In this document: in pieces, positions 19,466-27,249 of the stretch
Position numbering within the stretch: the first letter of the stretch is position 1
Layout of the letters: every line of letters begins with the position of its first letter
DNA from: Ramlibacter pinisoli
GTDB taxonomy: Bacteria; Pseudomonadota; Gammaproteobacteria; Burkholderiales; Burkholderiaceae_C
NCBI RefSeq assembly: GCF_009758015.1
Contig: NZ_WSEL01000003.1
Location: 2,294,001-2,358,000, forward strand
DNA: 64,000 nucleotides
Direction: 5' to 3'
Position numbers and translations under genes: made by a program
Notes under the pieces: model-generated
What the model was told of the DNA's origin: nothing
The model's input: the letters and a program-made list of their open reading frames with translations, nothing else
The model's database searches: none

Positions 19466-20799
19466 GCGGGCCGGCGCTGGCCGACATCCGGGCCTGCCTG
19501 GAAGGCGTGATCCCGGCCGTCCTGGCCACCTGCGACGCCGGCGGCGTGCCCAACGTGGCCTACATCTCGCAGGTCTTCCACGTCGACGACCGCCATGTCG
19601 CGCTGTCGTTCCAGTTCTTCAACAAGACGCGCCAGAACATCCTGGCCAACCCGCGCGCCACGGTGCTGCTGATCGACCCGCGCACCGCGGGCTACTTCCG
19701 GCTGCACATCCGCTACCTGCGCACCGAGTCGGCCGGACCGCTGTTCGAGCGCATGGCGGCCCAGCTGGCCGGCATCGCCTCGCACACCGGCATGGAGAAG
19801 GTGTTCCGCCTGCTCGGCTCGGACGTCTACGAGGTCGAGGCGATCGAGAACGTGCCCGGCGAGCCGCTGCCGCCGCCGCCGGCGCGGGCCGGTCAGCTGG
19901 CGGCGCTACGGCTGGCCAGCGAGCGGCTGGCGCGCAGCACCACGCTGGGCGACGCGCTGAACGCCGTGCTGGCGACGCTGAACGACGCGCTCGGGATGCG
20001 CCATGCCCTCATCCTGATGCACGACGAACCCGGCCAGCGGCTGTACACCGTGGCCAGCAGCGGCTACCCGACCTCGGGCGTCGGCTCCGAGATCCGCGTC
20101 GGCCAGGGCGTCATCGGCGTCGCGGCGCGCGAGCGCACGCCGGTGCGCATCATGCACATGACGAACGCGGCGCTCTACAGCCAGGCCATGCGCAGCAGCT
20201 TCGAACGTGACCAGCCCGACCTCGAGCCGGTGACCGACATTCCCTACCCCGGGCTGGCCCAGCCGCACAGCCAGATGGCCGTGCCCATCCTGTCCGCCGG
20301 GCGGCTGCTGGGCGTGGTGTTCGTGGAAAGCCCGCAGGACCTGCAGTTCGGCTACGAGGACGAGGATGCCCTGGTCGCCATCGCCGGCCACCTGGGCGCC
20401 ACCATCGACCTGCTGCAATCCTGCGCCGAGGCGGAGCCCGAGCCCGGCACAGCTGTCGCGCCCGCCGGCTCGCGCGGCGCGACGCTGCAGATGCGCCGCT
20501 TCAGGGCGAACGACAGCGTGTTCCTCGACGACCAGTACCTGATCAAGGGGGTCGCCGGCGCCATCCTCTGGAAGCTCGCCAGCGACCACGTGCAGCAGGG
20601 GCGCACCGAGTTCAGCAACCGCGAGCTGCGGCTCGATCCGTCCCTGGGCCTGCCCGACGTCACCGACAACCTCGAGGCACGCCTGCTGTTGCTGCAGCGG
20701 CGGCTGCAGGAGCACGGGCCGCACCTGCGCATCGAGAAGACCGGCCGCGGCCGCTTCCGGCTGGCGGTGGCCCGGCCGCTGGCCCTGGCGGAAGCCTAG
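19462..20799 (+). CDS. Split-barrel, GAF and probable winged-helix fusion protein
   Basis: A 445-residue sensor-like fusion. Residues 1-130 form a flavin-type split barrel (GVIPAVLATCDAGGVPNVAYISQVF, then VALSFQFFNKTRQNILANPRATVLL). Residues about 150-320 form a GAF domain (ASERLARSTTLGDALNAVLATL, GQGVIGVAARERTPVRI, MAVPILSAGRLLGVVFVES). The last 100 residues (DDQYLIKGVAGAILWKLASDHVQQGRTEFSNRELR, ending in a basic strand) look like a winged helix. The GTG start overlaps the previous stop. No kinase, cyclase or GGDEF output is present, so the winged helix is the likely output. Flavin or a small redox ligand could be the input. Confidence 0.65.
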   Translation: MSGPALADIRACLEGVIPAVLATCDAGGVPNVAYISQVFHVDDRHVALSFQFFNKTRQNILANPRATVLLIDPRTAGYFRLHIRYLRTESAGPLFERMAAQLAGIASHTGMEKVFRLLGSDVYEVEAIENVPGEPLPPPPARAGQLAALRLASERLARSTTLGDALNAVLATLNDALGMRHALILMHDEPGQRLYTVASSGYPTSGVGSEIRVGQGVIGVAARERTPVRIMHMTNAALYSQAMRSSFERDQPDLEPVTDIPYPGLAQPHSQMAVPILSAGRLLGVVFVESPQDLQFGYEDEDALVAIAGHLGATIDLLQSCAEAEPEPGTAVAPAGSRGATLQMRRFRANDSVFLDDQYLIKGVAGAILWKLASDHVQQGRTEFSNRELRLDPSLGLPDVTDNLEARLLLLQRRLQEHGPHLRIEKTGRGRFRLAVARPLALAEA

Positions 20800-21527
20800 A
20801 CCCCCGCCAGCCCGGGCACCGGCGGCAAGCCCAGGCCGCGCGCCAGCTGTGCCCAGTCCTTCGTGGCCAGGTGGGGCCGCACCCCCTCCAGCATGGCGTG
20901 GAAGGCCGGTTGCGGCATCTTGCTGCCGGCCTCGCGCAACATGCCCAGTCGCTCGGCCGGGTTCAGGTAGGGCAGCATCCAGCGCGCCACCACCGCCATC
21001 TCGGCCGGCGGGATGGTCGCCAGCAGCGCGTCGTGGATCTGCGCCAGCTCGGCGTCGGTGTAGCGGGCCCAGAGCACGGCGTTGTGGGCGGTCTCCTCGA
21101 CGTGCATGTGGCGCAGGTTGTCCGCCACGAAGACGGCCAGCTCGCGGTACAGGGCCTGGCACAGCGCGGGACGCAGCGCGTCCGAGGCCTCCCGCAGGGC
21201 GAGCGCGGCGGCGCGCAGCTGCGCCGTGTGCCGCTCGTGGTCCCCGTGGTCGTGGGCGATCGCGCTGCTGGCGCCGGGGGCGCGCGCCTCGATGGCGGTG
21301 TGCAGGAACTCGTTCTCGTGCCGCAGGTGGGACACGCACAGGTCCATCAGGTCGACGACCTGCCGGGTGGCCGCGGCCAGGGCCGGCGCGTCCTCGACGT
21401 CGACGCGGCCGAGCGCGAGCAGCGTGTCGGCCATGAAGGCGCGCAGGGCCTTGTGGATCCCGCCGTAGAGGTCGAGGCGCGGCTGCACGGCTGCGAGTTG
21501 CTGGAGTTCCTGGAGGTCGATGTTCAT
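20796..21527 (-). CDS. Hemerythrin-like (HHE) domain protein
   Basis: A 243-residue soluble protein with histidines spaced as in hemerythrin cation-binding four-helix bundles: GGIHKALR, HLRHENEFLH, AHDHGDHERH and LRHMHVEETAHN, each near a helix. Such proteins bind a diiron site for O2, NO or iron handling. The C-terminal 60 residues (LPYLNPAERLGMLREAGSKMP) are a helical extension often seen in this family. It converges on the fusion gene with a 4-bp stop overlap and is divergent from ohrR; two CTTAAG motifs 22 bp apart lie in its upstream region. Confidence 0.8.
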   Translation of the reverse strand: MNIDLQELQQLAAVQPRLDLYGGIHKALRAFMADTLLALGRVDVEDAPALAAATRQVVDLMDLCVSHLRHENEFLHTAIEARAPGASSAIAHDHGDHERHTAQLRAAALALREASDALRPALCQALYRELAVFVADNLRHMHVEETAHNAVLWARYTDAELAQIHDALLATIPPAEMAVVARWMLPYLNPAERLGMLREAGSKMPQPAFHAMLEGVRPHLATKDWAQLARGLGLPPVPGLAGV

Positions 21528-21624
21528 GGGGTTCCTTGCGGGGTTCGGGAGCCGGAAATCGAAGCGCTCCGGCGATCGCGAAGCGGATTGTGGAAACCGC
21601 CGCCAGGCACCGTTCTGAAGATTT

Positions 21625-21654
21625 GCTTAAGTGATTCCTAAACAAACCTTAAGT
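21625..21654. promoter_or_regulatory. Paired CTTAAG motifs upstream of the hemerythrin-like gene
   Basis: GCTTAAGT (21625-21632) and CCTTAAGT (21647-21654) are spaced 22 bp apart, about two helical turns, within an AT-rich stretch 100-130 bp before the hemerythrin-like start. CTTAAG is itself palindromic. A regulator site is possible but unassigned. Confidence 0.3.
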
Positions 21655-21725
21655 CGTGCCGCCACCGGCGATTCCGTGCACTGCGTCACGGGCGCGCCTC
21701 CACGGCCGGGCTGCGGGCGCCAAGC

Positions 21726-21751
21726 CAATTCAATTGCTCGCAATTTAATTG
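21726..21751. promoter_or_regulatory. OhrR operator
   Basis: A 26-bp inverted repeat, CAATTCAATTGC at 21726-21737 and GCAATTTAATTG at 21740-21751, with 11 of 12 arm positions complementary. It resembles the AATT-rich operators bound by OhrR. It covers the -35 element and half the spacer of the ohrR promoter, as expected for repression. Confidence 0.8.
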
Positions 21752-21762
21752 GGTACTACAAT
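21734..21762 (+). promoter_or_regulatory. ohrR promoter overlapping the operator
   Basis: TTGCTC (21734-21739), a 17-bp spacer and TACAAT (21757-21762). The predicted start lies at about 21768-21770, on the ohrR ATG itself, so the mRNA is expected to be leaderless or nearly so. Confidence 0.6.
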
Positions 21763-21769
21763 CCTGGCC

Positions 21770-22219
21770 ATGCACAAGAAGGCGATTCCCGCGGAACAGG
21801 CGCTGCACCTGGACAACCAGCTGTGCTTCGCCCTGTACTCGGCGTCGCTGGCGATGACCAAGCTCTACAAGCCACTGCTCGACGAGCTGGGCGTCACCTA
21901 CCCGCAGTACCTCGCGCTGCTGGCCCTGTGGCAGGACGACGGCCTGTCCGTCTCCCAGCTGGGTGAGCGGCTGCGGCTCGATTCGGGCACCCTCACCCCG
22001 CTGCTCAAGCGGCTGGAAGCGGCGGGCCTGGTCGTGCGCCTGCGCGCGGTCGACGACGAACGGCGCGTGCAGGTGTCGCTCACTGCCGCCGGCCGGCGCC
22101 TGCGGGCCCGCGCCGGAAAGATCCCCGGCTGCGTGCTGGAAGCCTCGGGCTGCAGCGTGGCCGAGGTCGTGCAGCTCACGCGCGAGCTGCAGGCGCTGCG
22201 CGAGCGCCTGGGCCGCTGA
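21770..22219 (+). CDS. ohrR: OhrR, organic hydroperoxide-sensing MarR-family repressor
   Basis: Redox-sensing repressor of ohr. It is 149 residues from ATG 21770, with the winged-helix core VSQLGERLRLDSGTLTPLLKRLEAAGLVVRLRAVDDERRVQV. Cys19 in DNQLCFALYS is the peroxidatic cysteine, and Cys121 and Cys128 near the C-terminus supply the resolving thiol of the two-Cys OhrR subtype. A TTG at 21749 is in frame but lies inside the operator. It is followed 54 bp later by ohr, and the strong inverted repeat in front is its own operator, so the pair is autoregulated. Confidence 0.92.
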   Translation: MHKKAIPAEQALHLDNQLCFALYSASLAMTKLYKPLLDELGVTYPQYLALLALWQDDGLSVSQLGERLRLDSGTLTPLLKRLEAAGLVVRLRAVDDERRVQVSLTAAGRRLRARAGKIPGCVLEASGCSVAEVVQLTRELQALRERLGR

Positions 22220-22273
22220 TCCGTCCCATTCCGTTAACGTTCCCGTTCCTGTCCACCCCAAGAAAGGCAATCC

Positions 22274-22690
22274 ATGAACAAGCTCGACAAAGTCCTGTAC
22301 ACCGCCCGCGCCCACACCACCGGCGGCCGCGACGGCGAGTCGCGCAGCGACGACGGCCGACTCGAGGTCAAGCTCAGCTCGCCCGGCACGGCCGCCACCG
22401 GCACCAACCCCGAGCAGCTGTTCGCGAGCGGCTATTCGGCCTGCTTCATCGGCGCCATGAAGGCGGTGGCCGGCAAGCAGAAGATCCAGCTGCCCGCCGA
22501 CCTGGCGGTCGACTCCGAAGTCGACCTCGGCCCGGTCGGCCAGGTCTACGGCATCGCCGTGCGGATGAACATCGCGCTGCCCGGCATGGACCGCGCCGCC
22601 GCGCAGAAGCTGATCGACGACGCCCACCAGGTCTGCCCCTATTCCAACGCGACGCGCGGCAACATCGACGTCCAGCTCAAGCTGGTCTGA
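22274..22690 (+). CDS. ohr: Organic hydroperoxide resistance protein Ohr
   Basis: Thiol-dependent peroxidase that reduces organic and fatty-acid hydroperoxides, using lipoylated partners in known homologues. The 138-residue protein has the OsmC/Ohr fold with catalytic Cys57 in ASGYSACFIGAM and resolving Cys121 in HQVCPYSNATRGN; TGGRDGESRSDDG carries the active-site Arg. A ribosome site AAAGG precedes the ATG. It is paired with ohrR upstream and closed by a strong terminator. Derepressed when OhrR is oxidised. Confidence 0.95.
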   Translation: MNKLDKVLYTARAHTTGGRDGESRSDDGRLEVKLSSPGTAATGTNPEQLFASGYSACFIGAMKAVAGKQKIQLPADLAVDSEVDLGPVGQVYGIAVRMNIALPGMDRAAAQKLIDDAHQVCPYSNATRGNIDVQLKLV

Positions 22691-22711
22691 GCGTCCCCAT
22701 CGTCGCGCCAG

Positions 22712-22748
22712 CGGCCCGCCCGTGTTGAACGGGCGGGCCGTTTCGTTT
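22712..22748 (+). terminator. Intrinsic terminator after ohr
   Basis: A 12-bp perfect stem CGGCCCGCCCGT / ACGGGCGGGCCG with a GTTGA loop, followed by TTTCGTTT. It begins 21 bp after the ohr stop and ends 11 bp before the DUF2855 gene. Confidence 0.9.
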
Positions 22749-22759
22749 AGCGTCGCCCG

Positions 22760-23848
22760 ATGACCACCACCCTGCTCGTGCGCCAGGACGACCTGCGCAG
22801 CACCCGCCTGCGCGCCGGCGACGATCCGCCGCTGGCGGCCGGGCAGGTGCGGGTGGGCCTGGACCGGCTCGCGCTCACCGCCAACAACATCACCTACGCG
22901 GCCTTCGGCGCGGCGATGGACTACTGGCGCTTCTTTCCCGCCGGGGAGGACGGCTGGGGCATCGTGCCGACGTGGGGCTTCGGCACGGTCGTGCAGTCCC
23001 TGCACCCCGGCGTGGCGGTCGGCGAGCGGCTGTACGGCTACTGGCCCCTGGCCGGCAGCGCGGTGCTGCAGCCGGACCGGCTGGCGCCGCAGGGCTGGCG
23101 CGACGCCGCCCCGCACCGCGCCGCCCTGCACGCCGTCTACAACCAGTACCTGCGCTGCACCGCCGATCCCTTCTACACGCCCGCGAGCGAGGAGTTGCAG
23201 GCGCTGCTGCGTCCGCTCTACACCACCTCCTGGCTGATCGACGACTTCCTGGCCGACAACGGCTGGTTCGGCGCGCAGCGCGTGCTGCTGTCCAGCGCGT
23301 CGAGCAAGACCGCCTACGGCACCGCCCACCTGCTGGCGCAGCGGACCGGCATCGAGGTGGTGGGCCTCACCTCGCCCGCGCATGTCGCGTTCTGCACCTC
23401 GCTGGGGTGCTACGGGCGCGTGCTGCCCTACACCGCGCTGGCCGAACTGCCGGCCGGCGAGCCCTGCGTGTACGTCGACTTCGCCGGCAACGCCGCGCTG
23501 CGCCGGGCGGTGCACGAACACTTCGGCGACGCCCTGCGCTACAGCTGTTCGGTCGGTGACACCCATGTGACCGAGCTGGGCGGCGCCGGCGGGCTGGCCG
23601 GACCGCGGCCGGTGCTGTTCTTCGCCCCGGCCCAGGCAAAGAAGCGCCAGGCCGACTGGGGCGGCGCCGTGCTGCAGGAGCGGCTGCTGGCGTCCTGGCA
23701 GGCCTTCCTGGCCACCCTGTCGACGGCCACGCCGCCCTGGCTGATGCCGCAGACCGTGCGTGGGGCGGCGGCGGCCCAGGGCGCGTTCGAGCGCCTGCGC
23801 GACGGCGCGATCGAGCCCCGCACCGGCCTGCTGGTCGACCTGCGCTGA
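22760..23848 (+). CDS. DUF2855 family protein, dehydrogenase-like
   Basis: A 362-residue protein matching DUF2855, a family resembling medium-chain reductases without zinc. The N-terminal half has LTANNITYAAFGAAMDYWRFFP and GIVPTWGFGTVVQSLHPGVAVGERLYGYWPLA, like the catalytic domain of quinone oxidoreductases. The second half has a Rossmann-like segment (RVLLSSASSKTAYGTAHLLAQRTGIEVVGLTSPAHVAFC) that could bind NADP. Substrate unknown. It follows the ohr terminator closely and lacks a clear Shine-Dalgarno; SrkA starts 26 bp after it. Confidence 0.78.
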   Translation: MTTTLLVRQDDLRSTRLRAGDDPPLAAGQVRVGLDRLALTANNITYAAFGAAMDYWRFFPAGEDGWGIVPTWGFGTVVQSLHPGVAVGERLYGYWPLAGSAVLQPDRLAPQGWRDAAPHRAALHAVYNQYLRCTADPFYTPASEELQALLRPLYTTSWLIDDFLADNGWFGAQRVLLSSASSKTAYGTAHLLAQRTGIEVVGLTSPAHVAFCTSLGCYGRVLPYTALAELPAGEPCVYVDFAGNAALRRAVHEHFGDALRYSCSVGDTHVTELGGAGGLAGPRPVLFFAPAQAKKRQADWGGAVLQERLLASWQAFLATLSTATPPWLMPQTVRGAAAAQGAFERLRDGAIEPRTGLLVDLR

Positions 23849-23874
23849 CCGCGCCGGCGCGCCGACAATGCGCC

Positions 23875-24873
23875 ATGCCCGGCTCCCATCCCTACGACAC
23901 CCTCACGCCCGACGTCGTCCTCGACGCGCTAGCCACGCTTGACCTGCAGGGCGACGGCCGCCTGCTCGGCCTGAGCAGCTACGAGAACCGCGTCTACCAG
24001 GTCTGGCTCGACGGGCCGGTCGACGGCCACGACCAGGTGGTGGTGAAGTTCTACCGGCCGGGCCGCTGGAGCGATGCCGCCATCGACGAGGAACACGCGT
24101 TCGCGGCCGAACTGGAGGCCGCCGAGGTGCCCGCGGTGGCGCCGCTGCGCATCGAAGGCGCGATGCTGCACCACCACGGCGGCTTCGCCTTCAGCGTCAG
24201 CCCGCGCCGCGGCGGCCGCCGGCCCGAACTCGACGACGAGGAGGTGCTGGAATGGATCGGGCGCTTCCTGGCCCGCATCCACACCGTCGGGGCCGCGCGG
24301 CCCTTCCGTGAGCGGCCGCGCCTGGGCCTGCAGGAGTTCGGCACCGACGCGCGCGACTGGCTGCTGGGGCACCACCAGGTGCCGCTCGATGTCGAGGCCG
24401 CGTGGCGCACCGCCTGCGACGCCGCGCTGGCCGCCGTCGAGCAGGCGTTGGGCGCCGCGGATCCAGCGCTGCGCGTGCTGCGCCTGCACGGCGACTGCCA
24501 TCCCGGCAACATCCTGTGGACACCCGACCAGGGGCCGCACTTCGTCGACCTCGACGACGCCCGCAGCGGCCCCGCCGTGCAGGACCTGTGGATGCTGCTG
24601 TCGGGCGAGCGGGCGCAGCGCCAGCACCAGCTCGGCGCACTGCTGGACGGCTACGAACAGGTGCGCGACTTCGACCGTGCCGAGCTGGCGCTGATCGAGC
24701 CGCTGCGCACCTTGCGCCTGATCCACTACAGCGCGTGGCTGGCCCGGCGCTGGGACGATCCGGCGTTCCCGGCGGCGTTTCCCTGGTTCGGCAGCAGCGA
24801 CTACTGGAAGGGCCAGGTGCAGGTGCTGGAGGACCAGATCGAGGCCATGGCCGAGCCGCCCCTGGTCGCCTGA
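23875..24873 (+). CDS. srkA: Stress response kinase A (SrkA/YihE-like)
   Basis: Ser/Thr protein kinase of the aminoglycoside phosphotransferase fold, known in E. coli to counter Cpx-linked and MazF-linked cell death. It is 332 residues. Motifs: ENRVYQVWLDG and QVVVKFYRPGRWSDAAIDEEHAF (nucleotide Lys and Glu), then LHGDCHPGNILW (catalytic Asp) and HFVDLDDARSGPAVQDLWMLLSGE (metal Asp). GACAAT at 23864-23869 lies 5 nt before the ATG with no Shine-Dalgarno, a pattern also seen at other genes here. Proximity to ohrR-ohr fits an envelope/oxidative stress role. Confidence 0.9.
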   Translation: MPGSHPYDTLTPDVVLDALATLDLQGDGRLLGLSSYENRVYQVWLDGPVDGHDQVVVKFYRPGRWSDAAIDEEHAFAAELEAAEVPAVAPLRIEGAMLHHHGGFAFSVSPRRGGRRPELDDEEVLEWIGRFLARIHTVGAARPFRERPRLGLQEFGTDARDWLLGHHQVPLDVEAAWRTACDAALAAVEQALGAADPALRVLRLHGDCHPGNILWTPDQGPHFVDLDDARSGPAVQDLWMLLSGERAQRQHQLGALLDGYEQVRDFDRAELALIEPLRTLRLIHYSAWLARRWDDPAFPAAFPWFGSSDYWKGQVQVLEDQIEAMAEPPLVA

Positions 24874-24907
24874 CGCGATCGATCGGGCGTCTGCGGCCGT
24901 GCCGCGT

Positions 24908-25273
24908 TCAGGGTGTCTGTGGCGCCGCGGCCGGACCCAGGTGCTTGGGCGCGTTCGGGTCGTACAGCACCGCGCCGGTGCCCACGCCGACACCGGCGCG
25001 CGCGGGACTGTTGCCGATCGGCACGCTGGCGCCGACGCCGGTGGCGCCATAGACCTGGCCGCTCTGGTTGACGCCCACGCCGACTCCGACCGGGCCGACG
25101 CCCGTGCCGACGCCGACCGACAGCCCGCCGGTTCCGCCACCGATCCCGATCGAGACCGGGCCGACCGGGATGCTGACGCCGGCGCCCACACCCGTGTTGG
25201 CACAGCCGGCCAATGTGGCCACCAGTGCGGCGGCGGCCAGCCGGGCAAGGGGAGAGAAGACGCTGGTTGCCAT
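24908..25273 (-). CDS. Glycine/valine-rich small lipoprotein
   Basis: A 121-residue protein with signal peptide and lipobox (LAAAALVATLAGC, lipidated Cys at about residue 24). The mature part is almost wholly Gly/Val/Pro/Ser, with short alternating patterns such as SVGVGTGVGPVGVGVGV, and ends in PAAAPQTP. Alternation of this kind suggests beta-strand or flexible repeat structure. I recognise no domain. It lies downstream of the FAH hydrolase on the same strand, 47 bp away, and may be a separate transcript. Confidence 0.65.
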   Translation of the reverse strand: MATSVFSPLARLAAAALVATLAGCANTGVGAGVSIPVGPVSIGIGGGTGGLSVGVGTGVGPVGVGVGVNQSGQVYGATGVGASVPIGNSPARAGVGVGTGAVLYDPNAPKHLGPAAAPQTP

Positions 25274-25320
25274 CAGCCCATTCTGGGGGGCAGCGCTACG
25301 CCCGGGTGTGAAGGGATGCT

Positions 25321-26196
25321 TCAGCGCAGCGGGTTGCGCAGTTCGCCGATGCCGTCGATGGTGATGCGCACCACGTCGCCCGACTTCAGGTACTTGGGCG
25401 GCTTGAAGCCGATGCCCACGCCGGCCGGCGTGCCGGTGGCGATGAGGTCGCCGGGGTAGAGCGTGATGCCGGCCGACACGCACTCGATCAAGGTCGGGAT
25501 GTCGAAGATGAAGTCCTTGGTCGAGGCATCCTGGCGCACCTCGTCGTTGACCCACAGCTTGACCCGGGTGTCGGTGCCGTCGCACTCGTCCGCGCTCACC
25601 AGCCACGGCCCCATGGGGCAGAAGGTGTCGAACGACTTGCCCAGCAGCCACTGCGAGTGGCGGCCCTGCCAGTCGCGCGCCGTGACGTCGTTGACGATGG
25701 TGTAGCCCCAGACGTGCTTGAGCGCGTCTTCCTTGCGGATGCCCTTGCCGCCCTTGCCGATCACGACCGTGAGCTCGGCCTCGTAGTCGATCGCGGTGGA
25801 CACCTCGGCCGGGATGAGGATGGGCTCGTCGGGACCGATCACCGACTCGGGCACCTTGCTGAACAGGATGGGCGCGCTCGGGATGTCGCCGCCCGACTTG
25901 GCGCTGCTGTCGAAGCCGCTGCCGGCGAACTCCTTGGCGTGCGCGTGATAGTTCTTGCCGACGCAGAAGATGTTGCGGCGCGGGCGCGGGATCGGCGCGA
26001 CGAGCTTGACCGCATCGAGCGCCACGGGAGCGCCGGTGGCGGGCAGCGGCTGGCCGGCGGCGAGTCGCTCGACGATGGGAAGCGCGCCGAGCTGTGCTTC
26101 GGCTGCCGACACCTGCAGCGGCAGCACGGTCAGCAGGTCGGACGAGACGATGCCAACAGCGGGTCGGCCCTGGTCGAGGTAGGCAGCAATCTTCAT
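25321..26196 (-). CDS. Fumarylacetoacetate hydrolase (FAH) family protein
   Basis: Metal-dependent C-C hydrolase, decarboxylase or isomerase of the FAH superfamily, 291 residues. The family core is clear: IFCVGKNYHAHAKEF, STAIDYEAELTVVIGKGG (acidic metal ligands of the E-x-E type), WGYTIVNDVTARDWQ, KSFDTFCPMGPWLV and LYPGDLIATGTPAGVGIG. Relatives act as ureidoglycolate lyase-like enzymes, acylpyruvases or in aromatic meta-cleavage, so the exact substrate is open. It is divergent from a Bug receptor gene, and such pairs often take up and degrade the same organic acid. Confidence 0.88.
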   Translation of the reverse strand: MKIAAYLDQGRPAVGIVSSDLLTVLPLQVSAAEAQLGALPIVERLAAGQPLPATGAPVALDAVKLVAPIPRPRRNIFCVGKNYHAHAKEFAGSGFDSSAKSGGDIPSAPILFSKVPESVIGPDEPILIPAEVSTAIDYEAELTVVIGKGGKGIRKEDALKHVWGYTIVNDVTARDWQGRHSQWLLGKSFDTFCPMGPWLVSADECDGTDTRVKLWVNDEVRQDASTKDFIFDIPTLIECVSAGITLYPGDLIATGTPAGVGIGFKPPKYLKSGDVVRITIDGIGELRNPLR

Positions 26197-26266
26197 CGGG
26201 AAAACTCTCTCCGGGAGGGGGCGGGCACTGTAGCATGCTAACGCTCAACAAGGAGAACACAAGCAC

Positions 26267-27232
26267 ATGCAGAGACGTACCGTCCTGGCCGCCACGCTGA
26301 TGGCGGCTGCCGGCATTGCCGCCGCGCAATCCCCCTTCCCCAGCAAGCCGATCACCATGGTGGTGCCGTTCCCGGCCGGCGGCCTGGCCGACATCGTCGG
26401 CCGTCCTGTCGCCGAGGCGATGTCGCGCGACCTGGGCCAGCCGGTCATCATCGAGAACAAGGGCGGTGCCGGCGGCGGCATCGGCATGGGCCAGGTCGCC
26501 AAGGCGCAGCCGGACGGCTACACCATCGTGATGGCGCTGTCCTCGTACAGCGTGCTGCCCGAGGCCGATGCCATCATCGGCCGGCCGCAGATGTACAGCT
26601 ACCAGTCGCTGCGCCCGCTCGCGCGCTTCACCGCCGACCCCACCGTGCTGGCCGTGCGCGCCGACGCGCCCTGGAAGACGGTGAAGGACTTCGTCGAGGA
26701 CGCCAGGAAGCGCCCCGGCGCCATCAACTACGGCTCCTCGGGCAACTACGGCACCATGCACGTGCCAATGGAAATCCTGGCCCAGACCGCCGGCGTCAAG
26801 ATGACCCACGTGCCGTTCACCGGCGCCGCCCCGGCGGTCGTGGCCCTGCTCGGTGGGCAGATCGACGCGGTGTCGTCGGGCCCCGCCACGGTGGTCCAGC
26901 ATGTCAAGGCCGGCAAGCTGCGCGTGCTGGGACACTGGGGCAACGGCCGGCTGGAGTCGCTGCCCGATGTGCCCTCGCTGAAGGACGCCGGCTACAACGC
27001 CGAGTACGCCCAGTGGTCCGGCCTGTTCATCCCGGCCGGCGTGCCCGAGCCGGTCGCCCAGCGCCTGCGGGCGGCGGCCAAGGCCGCCGGCAACGACCCG
27101 AAGGTGCGCGACGTCATCGGCCATGCCGGCAGCCCGGTGATGTTCCAGGACACGCCCGACTTCGAGAAGTACGTGCAGGCCGACGTGCGCCGCATGGGCG
27201 AGGTGGTGCGCAAGATCGGCAAGGTGGAGTGA
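26267..27232 (+). CDS. Bug/TctC-type substrate-binding protein 1
   Basis: Periplasmic receptor of the tripartite tricarboxylate transporter (Bug) family, binding carboxylated compounds. It has 321 residues with signal peptide MQRRTVLAATLMAAAGIAAAQ. The family features are KPITMVVPFPAGGLADIVGR, IENKGGAGGGIGMGQVAKAQPDGYT (ligand carboxylate loop) and INYGSSGNYGTMHVPMEIL. No TctA/TctB membrane genes are nearby, as with most Bug proteins in Burkholderiales. A second receptor begins 17 bp after its stop. Confidence 0.92.
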   Translation: MQRRTVLAATLMAAAGIAAAQSPFPSKPITMVVPFPAGGLADIVGRPVAEAMSRDLGQPVIIENKGGAGGGIGMGQVAKAQPDGYTIVMALSSYSVLPEADAIIGRPQMYSYQSLRPLARFTADPTVLAVRADAPWKTVKDFVEDARKRPGAINYGSSGNYGTMHVPMEILAQTAGVKMTHVPFTGAAPAVVALLGGQIDAVSSGPATVVQHVKAGKLRVLGHWGNGRLESLPDVPSLKDAGYNAEYAQWSGLFIPAGVPEPVAQRLRAAAKAAGNDPKVRDVIGHAGSPVMFQDTPDFEKYVQADVRRMGEVVRKIGKVE

Positions 27233-27249
27233 CAACCAAGGAGCGTGCA

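Noticed and set aside
21640..21680. Possible FliA-type (flagellar sigma) promoter before ohrR
   Set aside because: TAAA is present but the GCCGATAA-like -10 is too poor and no motility gene follows.
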